Translations under genes and position numbers: made by a program
Part shown: positions 35,644-44,800 of the stretch, one piece after another
Layout: each line of letters starts with the position of its first letter
Numbering within the stretch: the first letter of the stretch is position 1
Notes under the pieces: model-generated
Told to the model about the DNA's origin: nothing
What the model saw: only the letters and a program-made list of their open reading frames with translations
Database searches by the model: none
From: an uncultured Methanospirillum sp.
Lineage (GTDB): Archaea > Halobacteriota > Methanomicrobia > Methanomicrobiales > Methanospirillaceae
NCBI RefSeq assembly: GCF_963668475.1
Contig: NZ_OY764544.1
Location: forward strand, 496,001-560,000
Length of the DNA: 64,000 nt
Direction of reading: 5' to 3'

Positions 35644-35669
35644 CTGATAAAACCTTCAGATTTTATCAG
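35644..35669 (-). promoter_or_regulatory. Leader stem-loop, perfect 9-bp stem
   Basis: CTGATAAAA (35644-35652) and TTTTATCAG (35661-35669) pair perfectly around an eight-base loop. It lies between the end of the small leader ORF and the hairpin closest to nifH. Confidence 0.6.
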
Positions 35670-35680
35670 GCATGATGGTA

Positions 35681-35711
35681 TCCGGTTATTCAGATTACCT
35701 GAATTACCGGA
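35681..35711 (-). promoter_or_regulatory. Leader stem-loop overlapping the leader-ORF stop codon
   Basis: A 13-bp stem with one mismatch: TCCGGTTATTCAG (35681-35693) and CTGAATTACCGGA (35699-35711), loop of five. The stop codon of the 55-codon leader ORF (35704-35706) is inside the stem, so ribosomes ending there would disturb the structure. Confidence 0.62.
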
Positions 35712-35871
35712 CAGATGCCGTGGTCTTTCCGCCCGGAAGTAGGCAGGAAACATGCCTGTAATGGGTGACACAATTCTGCCCTGACAACCTGTCAGACCGG
35801 ACCCCGGTTTGAACAGGCACAGAAGACCTGATCGAGACACCCAGTTTTTCACTCATCATTCCACACTTCAT
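35704..35871 (-). CDS. Small leader ORF upstream of nifH (55 codons)
   Basis: The ATG at 35871 is preceded by GGAGG, seven bases away, the best ribosome binding site in this region. It lies only about 20 bases after the predicted transcription start. The product begins MKCGMMSEKLGVSIRSS, has three cysteines and a basic C-terminus, and matches no family I know. The stop falls in a strong stem-loop. Either a short protein is made or translation of the ORF controls folding of the nif leader. It is too short for codon evidence to be decisive. Confidence 0.45.
   Translation of the reverse strand: MKCGMMSEKLGVSIRSSVPVQTGVRSDRLSGQNCVTHYRHVSCLLPGGKTTASVR
35788..35817 (-). promoter_or_regulatory. Leader stem-loop inside the leader ORF
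   Basis: CCTGT and ACAGG form the outer stem and ACCGG with CCGGT the inner stem, separated by small internal loops. It lies within the leader ORF. A weaker hairpin (AGGCA with TGCCT) is at 35741-35757. Confidence 0.5.
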
Positions 35872-35890
35872 CGATCTACCTCCAAGGTAG

Positions 35891-35914
35891 TTGATCATAC
35901 GTATGTCTGATCAA
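35891..35914. promoter_or_regulatory. Candidate nif operator (7-10-7 inverted repeat)
   Basis: TTGATCA and TGATCAA are perfect inverted repeats separated by ten bases, lying between the TATA box and the predicted start site. A bound protein here would block RNA polymerase. Methanogen nif genes are repressed by NrpR, but this sequence is not the GGAA-N6-TTCC operator known from Methanococcus, so the binding protein is unknown. Confidence 0.5.
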
Positions 35915-35920
35915 TATAAA
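35912..35920 (-). promoter_or_regulatory. TATA box of the nif operon
   Basis: TTTATATTG on the minus strand, in a purine-poor AT-rich setting, would start transcription near 35890. This gives a leader of about 365 nt before nifH. It is the strongest TATA-like string in the 35524-36104 gap. Confidence 0.6.
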
Positions 35921-36023
35921 TACATTTTGGAAAACTGCTTCTTTCCACCAGATTTAAAGATATCTTTTTGATTTCAAACCACCAAACATTTTGTAGATTA
36001 TACCAACGACTATCAACAGTCCC

Positions 36024-36035
36024 TTTAAATATATG
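36024..36035 (+). promoter_or_regulatory. TATA box of the poly-HAMP receptor gene
   Basis: TTTAAATATATG preceded by CCC lies about 75 bases before the ATG at 36105. The predicted start near 36055 leaves a leader of about 50 nt with a GGAGTGAT ribosome binding site at 36092-36099. Confidence 0.55.
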
Positions 36036-36104
36036 AGATAACATAATCCTGACACAATCACGTTACATTCTTTAAACGTGCTGTCTGTAACGGAGTGATT
36101 TGTG

Positions 36105-39100
36105 ATGGGGCCACAAGATACATCTCCAGAAGGAGAAAGTCAGAATTCTAATCGTATTTATGAAGAGATTTCTAAGTTGCTTGAGTTTCAAAGATCCGGA
36201 CTTTCTGATGCCCGAATCGATGTTACCCGTTTTTCAGGTAATGAGTTAAGCATAGTAAACCTGGTTAATCAGCTTGCTGATCTGTTTGTACAGGAAGAGA
36301 AGGGAATATCAGATGCAGTGGGCTCAATTCTTGATGGTTCGTTTCATTCTGATATCCCCCGTCTCCCTGGAAGCAGAGGTATAGTTACAGACAAACTTAC
36401 AAAAATATGTGAAAACCTCTCTCTGATGCAGACCGACATCACCAGATTCTCTGATGGATGCACTGCAGGTGATCTGTCGGCACGAATAGATCCTGCACGA
36501 TACCAGGGTGGTTTCAGAGAGATGATAGAATCCCTGGGTACCGGATTCAATAATATCAGTGTGCCGATCCGGATTGCAGCAGCTGCTTTTTCTGATTTTG
36601 CTGACGGGAAAGTGCCGGATCTCTTATCAGCAGACAAATATTCTGGAGATATCGGGAGTATTCTCAAGGATATAAACCGGGTTATCGAAGTATCGAAGAT
36701 GCGTGGCGCTGATATCACCATGCTCATCAGTGCTGCAGTAGAAGGGAAACTCGATGCACGTGCTGATGCCACAAAATACCCGGGTTACCACGGAAAGATC
36801 CTGGAAGGGATCAACAAAATTCTTGATGCCTATATCGGACCCATCAATGTTTCAGCAGAATACATAGACAGGATCAGTAAGGGAGATCTCCCACCGCGGA
36901 TCACAGAAGCATACAGGGGAGACTTCAATGAGATCAAGAATAACCTCAATGGCCTCATCGATATCGTCCATATGCGTAATGAGGACATCAAGATGCTCAT
37001 CAATTCAGGAATAGACGGGCGTCTGGATGTTCGTGCCGACTCGAAGAAGTACCCTGGTGAGAACGGAAAGATGATCGAAGGCATCAATCAGATGCTAGAT
37101 GCCTATATCGGACCCATCAACGTTTCAGCAGAATATATAGACAGGATCAGCAAGGGAGACATCCCGCCAAAGATCACCGAGTCGTACCGGGGAGACTTTA
37201 ACGAGATCAAGAATAACCTCAACAATCTCATCGATGTAACCAACCTGCGAAACGATGATATTAAAACCCTGATCGATGCTGCAACTGCAGGAAAACTTGA
37301 CTTCAGAGCAGATGCCAGGAAGTACTCAGGCGAAAACGGGAAGATGATTGAGGGTATCAACGAGATGCTAGATGCCTATATCGGACCGATAAACGTCTCT
37401 GCAGAATATATAGACAGGATCAGTAAGGGCGATCTTCCGCCGAAGATCACCGAAGATTACCGGGGAGACTTCAATGAGATCAAGAACAATCTCAACACCC
37501 TCATTGATGTAATCCATCTGCGAAATGACGACATATCGCTCCTTGCCACAGCAGCCCAGGAAGGACGTCTTGACTTCAGGGCAGACATCTCTAAGTACAC
37601 CGGATATCACGGCGGACTCATCGAGAGGATAAACAAGATACTTGATTCCTACCTCGGGCCTATCAACGTCTCCGCAGAGTATATTGACCGTGTCAGCAAG
37701 GGAGACATTCCACCAAAGATCGCTGATGACTACCGGGGAGACTTCAACGAGATCAAGAACAATCTCAACGCCCTCTTGGATGTTATCAATATGAGAAATG
37801 CAGACATCAAGGCACTCATTGATGCAGCAATAGATGGCAAACTCGATGTAAGAGCAGACTCATCAAAATACCCGGGAGAGAACGGGAAGATGATAGATGG
37901 CATCAATCACATGCTTGATGCATACATCGGACCCATCAATGTATCAGCTGAATACATTGACAGAATCAGCAAGGGGGACATTCCGCCACGGATAACCGAG
38001 GACTACCATGGGGACTTCAACGAGATCAAGAACAATCTCAACGCCCTCATGGATGTTATCCATATGAGAAATGCAGACATCAAGGCACTCATTGATGCAG
38101 CAATAGATGGCAAACTCGATGTAAGAGCAGACTCATCAAAATACCCGGGAGAGAACGGGAAGATGATAGATGGCATCAATCACATGCTTGATGCATACAT
38201 CGGACCCATCAATGTATCAGCTGAATACATTGACAGAATCAGCAAGGGGGACATTCCGCCACGGATAACCGAGGACTACCATGGGGACTTCAACGAGATC
38301 AAGAACAATCTCAACGCCCTCATGGATGTTATCCATATGAGAAATGCAGACATCAAAGCACTCATTGATGCTGCGATTGACGGGAAACTCGATGTAAGAG
38401 CAGACGCATCCAAATATCCGGGAGAGAACGGGAAGATGATAGATGGCATCAATCACATGCTTGATGCATACATCGGACCCATCAATGTATCAGCTGAATA
38501 CATTGACAGAATCAGCAAGGGGGACATTCCGCCACGGATAACCGAGGACTACCATGGGGACTTCAACGAGATCAAGAACAATCTCAACGCCCTCATGGAT
38601 GTTATCCATATGAGAAATGCAGACATCAAGGCACTCATTGATGCTGCGATTGACGGGAAACTCGATGTAAGAGCAGACGCATCAAAGTATCCGGGCGAGA
38701 ACGGGAAGATGATAGATGGCATCAATCACATGCTTGATGCATACATCGGACCCATCAATGTCTCAGCTGAATACATAGACAGAATAAGCAAAGGAGACAT
38801 CCCACCACGGATCACCGAGGACTACCACGGCGACTTCAACGAGATCAAGAACAACCTCAATGCCCTCATGGACGTTGTCCATATGAGAAACAAGGACATC
38901 GAGATGCTCATTGATGCTGCACTCGACGGGAAGCTTGATGTCAGGGCAGACTCGGCAAAATACCCGGGAGAGAACGGGAAGATGATAGATGGTATCAATC
39001 ACATGCTTGATGCATACATCGGACCCATCAATGTCTCAGCTGAATACATAGACAGAATAAGCAAAGGAGACATCCCGCCACGGATCACCGAGGACTACCA

Positions 39101-40919
39101 CGGCGACTTCAACGAGATTAAGAACAACCTCAATGCCCTCATGGACGTTGTCCATATGAGAAACAAGGACATCGAGATGCTCATTGATGCTGCACTCGAC
39201 GGGAAGCTTGATGTCAGGGCAGACTCGGCAAAATACCCGGGAGAGAACGGGAAGATGATAGATGGCATCAATCACATGCTTGATGCATACATCGGACCCA
39301 TCAATGTCTCAGCTGAATACATCGACAGAATCAGCAAAGGGGACATTCCACCAAAGATCACCGAGGATTACCGGGGAGACTTCAACGAGATCAAGAACAA
39401 TCTCAATGCACTCATCGACGTCATCCATATGCGTAATGCTGACATCAAGATGCTCATTCAGGCAGCCATCGATGGGAAACTCGATGTAAGAGCAGATGCA
39501 TCCAAGTATCCGGGCGAGAACGGAAAAATGCTGCTCGGCATCAACCAGATGCTCGACGCTTACATAACCCCGTTAAACCTTGCTGCCGAGTACATCGACC
39601 GTATCAGCAAGGGAGATCTGCCACCTGTCATCACTGATGAGTACAGGGGAGACTTCAACGAGATCAAGAACAATCTCAACCAGTGTATCAATGCCATCAA
39701 CCTGCTCATCGATGATGCAAACCTCCTCTCTGGTGCTGCAGTGAAAGGAGATCTCGAAGTACGGGCTGATCCGCTCAGACACCAGGGAGACTTTGCCAGG
39801 GTCGTCACCGGTATGAACCAGACCTTTGAGGAGGTCGTCAATCCACTCAGAGAAGGAATGCGGGTTTCAGACCAGTATTCAAGATGCAACTTTGCTGAGA
39901 TCTTTGATAAAAAAGTTCGTGCTGAAGGCGACTTCTCCTTATTCAAAGAATCACTGGATCATATCGGAGTTGAAATTTCCAGCACCGTTGCTACCCTCAA
40001 GAAAGAGGTGGACAACCTCTCCCATCATGCAGCAACAGCCCAGTTCGGTGTCGAAGATGTCAGCAGGGGAGCAAAGGAGATCTCACAGAATGCAGAAGAG
40101 ACATCGGCAAATGCTGCCAAATCTGAAGATGGAATTGATCAGGTACTTCGTGCCATGTCAGATCTCACCGTGATGGTCAGCGAGATATCAGGAAATGCAG
40201 ATTCGGTTGCACGCCTCAGCGAGGACGCAAACAACCTTGCAAAGAAAGGTACTGAACATGCAGAGAATGCTGACAAGGGAATGGAGAGTATCACCCGCTC
40301 ATCCTCTGAAGTCGAGTCTATCATCACCGAGATCAGAAGTGAGATGAACCAGATCAGAAAGATCGTCAACATCATCACTGATCTTGCAAATCAGACAAAT
40401 CTCCTTGCCCTCAATGCAGCCATTGAGGCTGCACGTGCAGGTGATGCAGGAAGAGGCTTTGCAGTGGTTGCATCAGAGGTCAAGTCGCTTGCACAGGAGT
40501 CACGGACCTCGGCAGAGTCGATCGCAGACATGATCCAGGGCCTTGAACGAAAATCTGACAATGCCGCAATAGCAATTGAGGCAGCTGGAAAAGCGGTTCT
40601 GGATGGCAACCGGGCACTGAACGATACCCTCAATGTCTTCACCCAGTTGACCGATTCAGTTGATACCATCAACCAGAAAATGGTGACAATCGCACGGGCA
40701 ACCGAGCAGCAGGCAGCATCGTTTGAAGAGATCACCGCAAGTGCCAACGAGATGAGTATCCTGGTAAAGAAGACGGCTGATGACGCAACTCATTCATCGG
40801 CAACAAGTGAGGAGGCCCTTGCAGTTGTATCCCAGATCACAGAGATCATCGACCTGATCAACGAGGCAGTCGCCAATATGCACAAAGAGATGGAAGTGTT
40901 TACCCTACGGAATGCCTGA
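36105..40919 (+). CDS. Giant soluble chemoreceptor-like protein with tandem HAMP array and MCP signalling domain
   Basis: 1604 residues from the ATG at 36105 (a GTG three bases earlier is also in frame). There are no membrane helices. After an N-terminal region with about four HAMP-like modules, eleven units of exactly 91 residues follow (36825-39827). Each holds two HAMP-like modules: GPINVSAEYIDRISKGDIPP with GDFNEIKNNLN, then a DGKLDVRAD-KYPGENGKMI module. One more module leads to the MCP domain with [20 protein letters not shown] and [16 protein letters not shown]. In poly-HAMP proteins, stacked HAMP modules pass a conformational signal along a coiled-coil rod. Here no sensor domain is evident, so the array itself or a partner must sense. 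It converges on cheB with a 15-base overlap at the 3' ends. Confidence 0.93.
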   Translation: MGPQDTSPEGESQNSNRIYEEISKLLEFQRSGLSDARIDVTRFSGNELSIVNLVNQLADLFVQEEKGISDAVGSILDGSFHSDIPRLPGSRGIVTDKLTKICENLSLMQTDITRFSDGCTAGDLSARIDPARYQGGFREMIESLGTGFNNISVPIRIAAAAFSDFADGKVPDLLSADKYSGDIGSILKDINRVIEVSKMRGADITMLISAAVEGKLDARADATKYPGYHGKILEGINKILDAYIGPINVSAEYIDRISKGDLPPRITEAYRGDFNEIKNNLNGLIDIVHMRNEDIKMLINSGIDGRLDVRADSKKYPGENGKMIEGINQMLDAYIGPINVSAEYIDRISKGDIPPKITESYRGDFNEIKNNLNNLIDVTNLRNDDIKTLIDAATAGKLDFRADARKYSGENGKMIEGINEMLDAYIGPINVSAEYIDRISKGDLPPKITEDYRGDFNEIKNNLNTLIDVIHLRNDDISLLATAAQEGRLDFRADISKYTGYHGGLIERINKILDSYLGPINVSAEYIDRVSKGDIPPKIADDYRGDFNEIKNNLNALLDVINMRNADIKALIDAAIDGKLDVRADSSKYPGENGKMIDGINHMLDAYIGPINVSAEYIDRISKGDIPPRITEDYHGDFNEIKNNLNALMDVIHMRNADIKALIDAAIDGKLDVRADSSKYPGENGKMIDGINHMLDAYIGPINVSAEYIDRISKGDIPPRITEDYHGDFNEIKNNLNALMDVIHMRNADIKALIDAAIDGKLDVRADASKYPGENGKMIDGINHMLDAYIGPINVSAEYIDRISKGDIPPRITEDYHGDFNEIKNNLNALMDVIHMRNADIKALIDAAIDGKLDVRADASKYPGENGKMIDGINHMLDAYIGPINVSAEYIDRISKGDIPPRITEDYHGDFNEIKNNLNALMDVVHMRNKDIEMLIDAALDGKLDVRADSAKYPGENGKMIDGINHMLDAYIGPINVSAEYIDRISKGDIPPRITEDYHGDFNEIKNNLNALMDVVHMRNKDIEMLIDAALDGKLDVRADSAKYPGENGKMIDGINHMLDAYIGPINVSAEYIDRISKGDIPPKITEDYRGDFNEIKNNLNALIDVIHMRNADIKMLIQAAIDGKLDVRADASKYPGENGKMLLGINQMLDAYITPLNLAAEYIDRISKGDLPPVITDEYRGDFNEIKNNLNQCINAINLLIDDANLLSGAAVKGDLEVRADPLRHQGDFARVVTGMNQTFEEVVNPLREGMRVSDQYSRCNFAEIFDKKVRAEGDFSLFKESLDHIGVEISSTVATLKKEVDNLSHHAATAQFGVEDVSRGAKEISQNAEETSANAAKSEDGIDQVLRAMSDLTVMVSEISGNADSVARLSEDANNLAKKGTEHAENADKGMESITRSSSEVESIITEIRSEMNQIRKIVNIITDLANQTNLLALNAAIEAARAGDAGRGFAVVASEVKSLAQESRTSAESIADMIQGLERKSDNAAIAIEAAGKAVLDGNRALNDTLNVFTQLTDSVDTINQKMVTIARATEQQAASFEEITASANEMSILVKKTADDATHSSATSEEALAVVSQITEIIDLINEAVANMHKEMEVFTLRNA
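36825..39827 (+). repeat. Eleven tandem 273-bp (91-codon) units in the poly-HAMP gene
   Basis: Units start at 36825, 37098, 37371, 37644, 37917, 38190, 38463, 38736, 39009, 39282 and 39555. Outer units (1-4, 10, 11) have diverged in sequence. Units 5-9 are almost identical in DNA, for example units 5 and 6 over most of their length, and units 8 and 9 share the MRNKDIEMLIDAALDGKLD variant. This indicates recent unit duplication or gene conversion in the middle of the array. Confidence 0.95.
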
Positions 40920-41471
40920 TTTTGAGAACTCAATCATCAGGTTTTTGAGTTCTTCCGGTGGCAGAGTATAATCCACCTTTTCTGTTTTTAACGCTGCTTC
41001 AGGCATACTCCTGATGGTACAGCTTGCTGGATCCTGAACAGCGGTCATTCCACCGATCTTTTTGATATGAGCAAGGCCTTCTGCCCCGTCGGACCCCATG
41101 CCTGAAAGGATTATTCCGAGAATCGAGTGCCTGAGATCCCGTTTCAGGCCGAGCATGGTAACATCGACAGACGGCCGGACAAAGTTCACCTTTTCGTCAC
41201 TGGTCAGGCGGACCTGCTCATAATTGTCAAGAACAAGATGCTGATCTCCTGGTGCAATGAAGACCGAACCGGTCGAGATCGGCTGATGATCTTCTGCGAT
41301 ATACACGGTATTGGCTGTCAGCTGACTGAGCCGTTTTGCCAGCCTGTTCGCAGTAGATACCGGCATGTGCTGAATAAGAATGATTGCTGCAGATACCTGC
41401 GGAAGATCTGCAAAGAGATCAAACAATATCCTCGGTCCACCGGTAGAAGACCCGATTATTATGAATTTCAT
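40905..41471 (-). CDS. cheB: CheB-type methylesterase without receiver domain
   Basis: 188 residues covering only the catalytic domain of CheB. The triad is S9 (IIIGSSTGGP), H35 (IQHMP) and D128 (LSGMGSDGAEG); FIAPGDQHLVL and RPSVDVTMLGL are also conserved. CheB removes methyl groups from or deamidates glutamates of chemoreceptors during adaptation. Classical CheB has an N-terminal receiver that controls it; here that domain is absent, but a single-domain receiver is encoded 20 bases upstream in the same operon. The likely substrate is the poly-HAMP receptor whose gene ends inside this one on the other strand. Confidence 0.92.
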   Translation of the reverse strand: MKFIIIGSSTGGPRILFDLFADLPQVSAAIILIQHMPVSTANRLAKRLSQLTANTVYIAEDHQPISTGSVFIAPGDQHLVLDNYEQVRLTSDEKVNFVRPSVDVTMLGLKRDLRHSILGIILSGMGSDGAEGLAHIKKIGGMTAVQDPASCTIRSMPEAALKTEKVDYTLPPEELKNLMIEFSKSGIP

Positions 41472-41491
41472 GTATGTCGAGGCAGATGGAT

Positions 41492-41875
41492 TTAGAGAAG
41501 GTCGAGGTACTCATTCACAGTCTCAATGAGATCCTGTGGTTCGAACGGTTTTGTGATGTAATCTATCACATACTCTTTCAGATATTCCATCTTCGTATCT
41601 GGTACATCCTTGGCAGTGAACATCGAGATGATGAGATCATCTGCATATCCTCTGTCAACGATCTCCCTGATGGTATCCCAGCCGTCCATTTCGGGCATCA
41701 TGATATCCATCAGAACGACACCTTTGAATCCTTTGTCAAGAATCGCAAGACATTCCTTGCCGCTCTTGGCAATTAATATCGGTACCGAATGTCGTTTGAA
41801 GATCGAGCGGACAGTAAACAGAATATCCTCATCATCATCAACAACCAGTATACCTTTCTCAACACTTTCACTCAT
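41492..41875 (-). CDS. Single-domain response regulator
   Basis: 127 residues, a complete receiver and nothing else. Acidic pocket D13/D14, phospho-acceptor D57 (VVLMDIMMPEMDGW), the switch Thr in MFTAKD and the Lys of ITKPFEP are present. It sits between a membrane histidine kinase (24 bases upstream) and the receiver-less CheB (20 bases downstream). It may take phosphate from the kinase and control CheB in trans, or act CheY-like; this is inferred from the order. GAGAGGG before the ATG is the ribosome binding site. Confidence 0.93.
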   Translation of the reverse strand: MSESVEKGILVVDDDEDILFTVRSIFKRHSVPILIAKSGKECLAILDKGFKGVVLMDIMMPEMDGWDTIREIVDRGYADDLIISMFTAKDVPDTKMEYLKEYVIDYITKPFEPQDLIETVNEYLDLL

Positions 41876-41899
41876 TGATCCCTCTCTCCATACAGATTC

Positions 41900-44800
41900 C
41901 TAGTACTTCCATGCGGGTAGCAAAATAATAAAGGTGGTCCCTCTGCCAGGCCCGGGACTCTCTGCCCAAATGCTTCCCCTATGGTTTTCGACGATCCGTC
42001 TGCAGATTGCAAGCCCAAGACCAGTCGATGTTTTATCATGTCTTGAGCGGTCTGACTTGTAAAACACGTCAAATATCTTTTCGGTCTCACCTGCGCGTAA
42101 ACCCTGGCCGTTATCAGCAACACGGATCTCGATCATCTCTCCTTCCGTGTTACCTGAAATGAGTAACTCTCCGTCTTTACGCTGGATATACTTTATTCCA
42201 TTTGATACGAGATTATCTAAAAGTTCATGAAACAGGATCGGATCTGCTCCTGCGACAAGTTCTGATGGCACAGCATTACAGGCAGTTATCCCGGCAGCCT
42301 GAAGTTCTACAGCATGGGCATTCAGAAGCGAGGTGACTACATCCCTGATCGCAACCGGTTCGATATCAGGCTTGATATCAAATGAACTCATCTTTGCAAG
42401 CTTGAGTGACTTGTCACAGATCTCCTGGATAAACCTGACATTGGTATGGATGATGAGCAGGGTTTTCTTCGTCAGTTCATCCTCTTCCTCGCTGATCAGA
42501 TCTGGCAGAAGTCCGAGTACCGGAGTCAGAGGAGTCCGGAGATCGTGACCGAGCTGCATGATGAACTCATCCTTCTGGGTGAGCAGTTTCATCACCTGAT
42601 CAGTACGCCCTTTTACGATTCTGTCCAGATCCTTGTTCATCGCAAACAGCTGATCACGCAGGACCTCAAGTTCCACAGTCTTCTGTTCGAGATCGTGGGT
42701 GTACTTCTCGAGCTTCTTTTCTGCTTTTTTTCTTCTGGTAACATCGGTAACCACGGCAATAGAACCGGTAATTGTTCCGTCAGGACTCATTGATGGGGAT
42801 GCAGAGATCTCGGTGAATATCTGCTTTTTATGTCTGGTCAGAAGAGTCAGGGAGTACCGTTCAGATATTCCTTTGTTCCGGTTCGCTATCCTCTCCCTCA
42901 AATAGGGAATCTCTTCAGGTAAGACAAAGGAAGAGAATTCCTTTCCGATTAACTCTTCACCCGAGTATCCGAGAATCTCCTGCATCCTGCTGTTGGTAAA
43001 GATGGTGGCCTCCTGGGTATCGGTGATCAGGATTCCTTCATTCAGCTGCTCTACGAGTCTTCGGTACTTCCTCTCTCCCTCAATGACAAGTTCTTCTGCC
43101 TTTTTTCGTTCGGTGATATCGGTAAGGACTGTTAAAAATGTGGGTATCCCGGTGGATGAGATGATTGACGCACGAACTATGACCTGCCTGAGCGATCCAT
43201 CAGCACCTCTGACTGCGATCTCATAATGAGGAACTTCTTCTCCCTGAATTCGTTGTTTCATTCCTGATATGACAACATCGTGATATTCAGGTAGTACATA
43301 GTCCAGAACATGTGTATTGATCAGGTCTTCCTGCTTATACCCGAGAACGGTTGCAGTCGCATCATTGGTCAGAAGAACCTTGCCATTCTGATGTACGATG
43401 ATGAAATCTGGAAGACTTGAAACAAGCAACCTGTATTTCTCCTCACTCTCCCTGAGCGCTGTTTCAGCACTCTTCCGTTTGGTGATATCTCTCCCGACAG
43501 ACTGATACTCGGTTATCACACGATCCTGATCAGTGATGACCTGGTTGACCCACTGAACCCATATCGTGGTCCCATCCTTCTTTTGAATACGGGTCTCAAG
43601 GGTACTGGCTGAAGGGCTGGCAGCCATATTTTCAAAGAATTTCCTGGTGACAGAGAGAAGATCTCCTGATACCAGATCAAATACAGGTTTTCCGATGACC
43701 TCGTCTGGGGTCAGCTGGAATGCCTGATAAAAAGCCTGATTCGTGTACCTGATAATCCCTGACTGATCAAACCTTATGATGAGATCAGTCTGGCTCTCAA
43801 CAAGAGAGCGGTACCGTTGTTCACTTGTAACAAGCCGGTCCTCTTTCTCCCTGAGTGTTTCAATTAGTGTTTTGAGCGACTGGACCATCAGGGTAATACT
43901 CCCCTCAAGTCTCGTGAACTCGGGACTACCGGTATGATGAACCTGGTGATCGAGATCACCCTTCGCGATGGAGTCGATATCATCGATGATCTGCCTGATA
44001 GGCCGGGTCAGATGACGGGTGAGATAATACGCCAGCAGTATTGCAAGAAAGACGGATATTGCGGCGATGAGCAGGTGGTATTGAAATGTTGCCCGCAGGC
44101 GTGAGAGGTATGATGAAGGGTCATACCTGATATGAGCCACCATATTAAGCATATTATCAGAGACGGTCTCATTGCCTCCTGCCTGGATGTAGATGAACCG
44201 CTCTGAAACCACACCATCTGAATCAGAAACCTCTATGTCTTTCTTTTGAGAAAATGCCGATCTGACCTTCTCTACTGTCTCGTTATCCTGAACTGACTGA
44301 ACAACACCTTCGGCAGAGAGTGAGCGGACCATGGAATCAAAAAGAGTTATCGATACAACTTCGGGATTCTGATCTGCTACTGATTCGGCTGCATGAAGCA
44401 GAGAGAAGTCCTTTCTCTCATGCATATACTCATCAACAACGATAGAGAGTTCAAGCAGGTACCGGTGATCAGGTGTCGGGAGATATGCATATTTTCGGAC
44501 CACCTGGTCGGATTTAAATCCGATAACTGCCCGATCTGACCGGAACATATCCCCTTCCCTGATCCTGGTGATATCGCGATACACATCAGGCCAGGTTTTA
44601 AAGTCAAGTCCCAGGTCAGAACTGAGGGTGGAGTTTATGATGATCCCCTGATCATCGATGATGTAGAGATCAGTTTTAGGGCCTAGAGGTGAGGGCAACT
44701 CTTCTTTCAGTCTTATCAGATCGATGCCCATCGGGTTCTGATCAGATGTGTTGTATGCCTCAAGAAATGGAACAAAATCCTGTTTTAGAACAGGATCATA

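Noticed and set aside
35928..35945. GGAA-N10-TTCC upstream of the nif TATA box as an NrpR operator
   Set aside because: Spacing is ten, not six as in the known Methanococcus operator, and it lies upstream of TATA. The 7-10-7 repeat at 35891-35914 is better placed.
36825..39827. Regular 273-base periodicity considered as CRISPR or satellite DNA
   Set aside because: The period is exactly 91 codons in one frame, there are no unique spacers, and each unit encodes HAMP-like modules.
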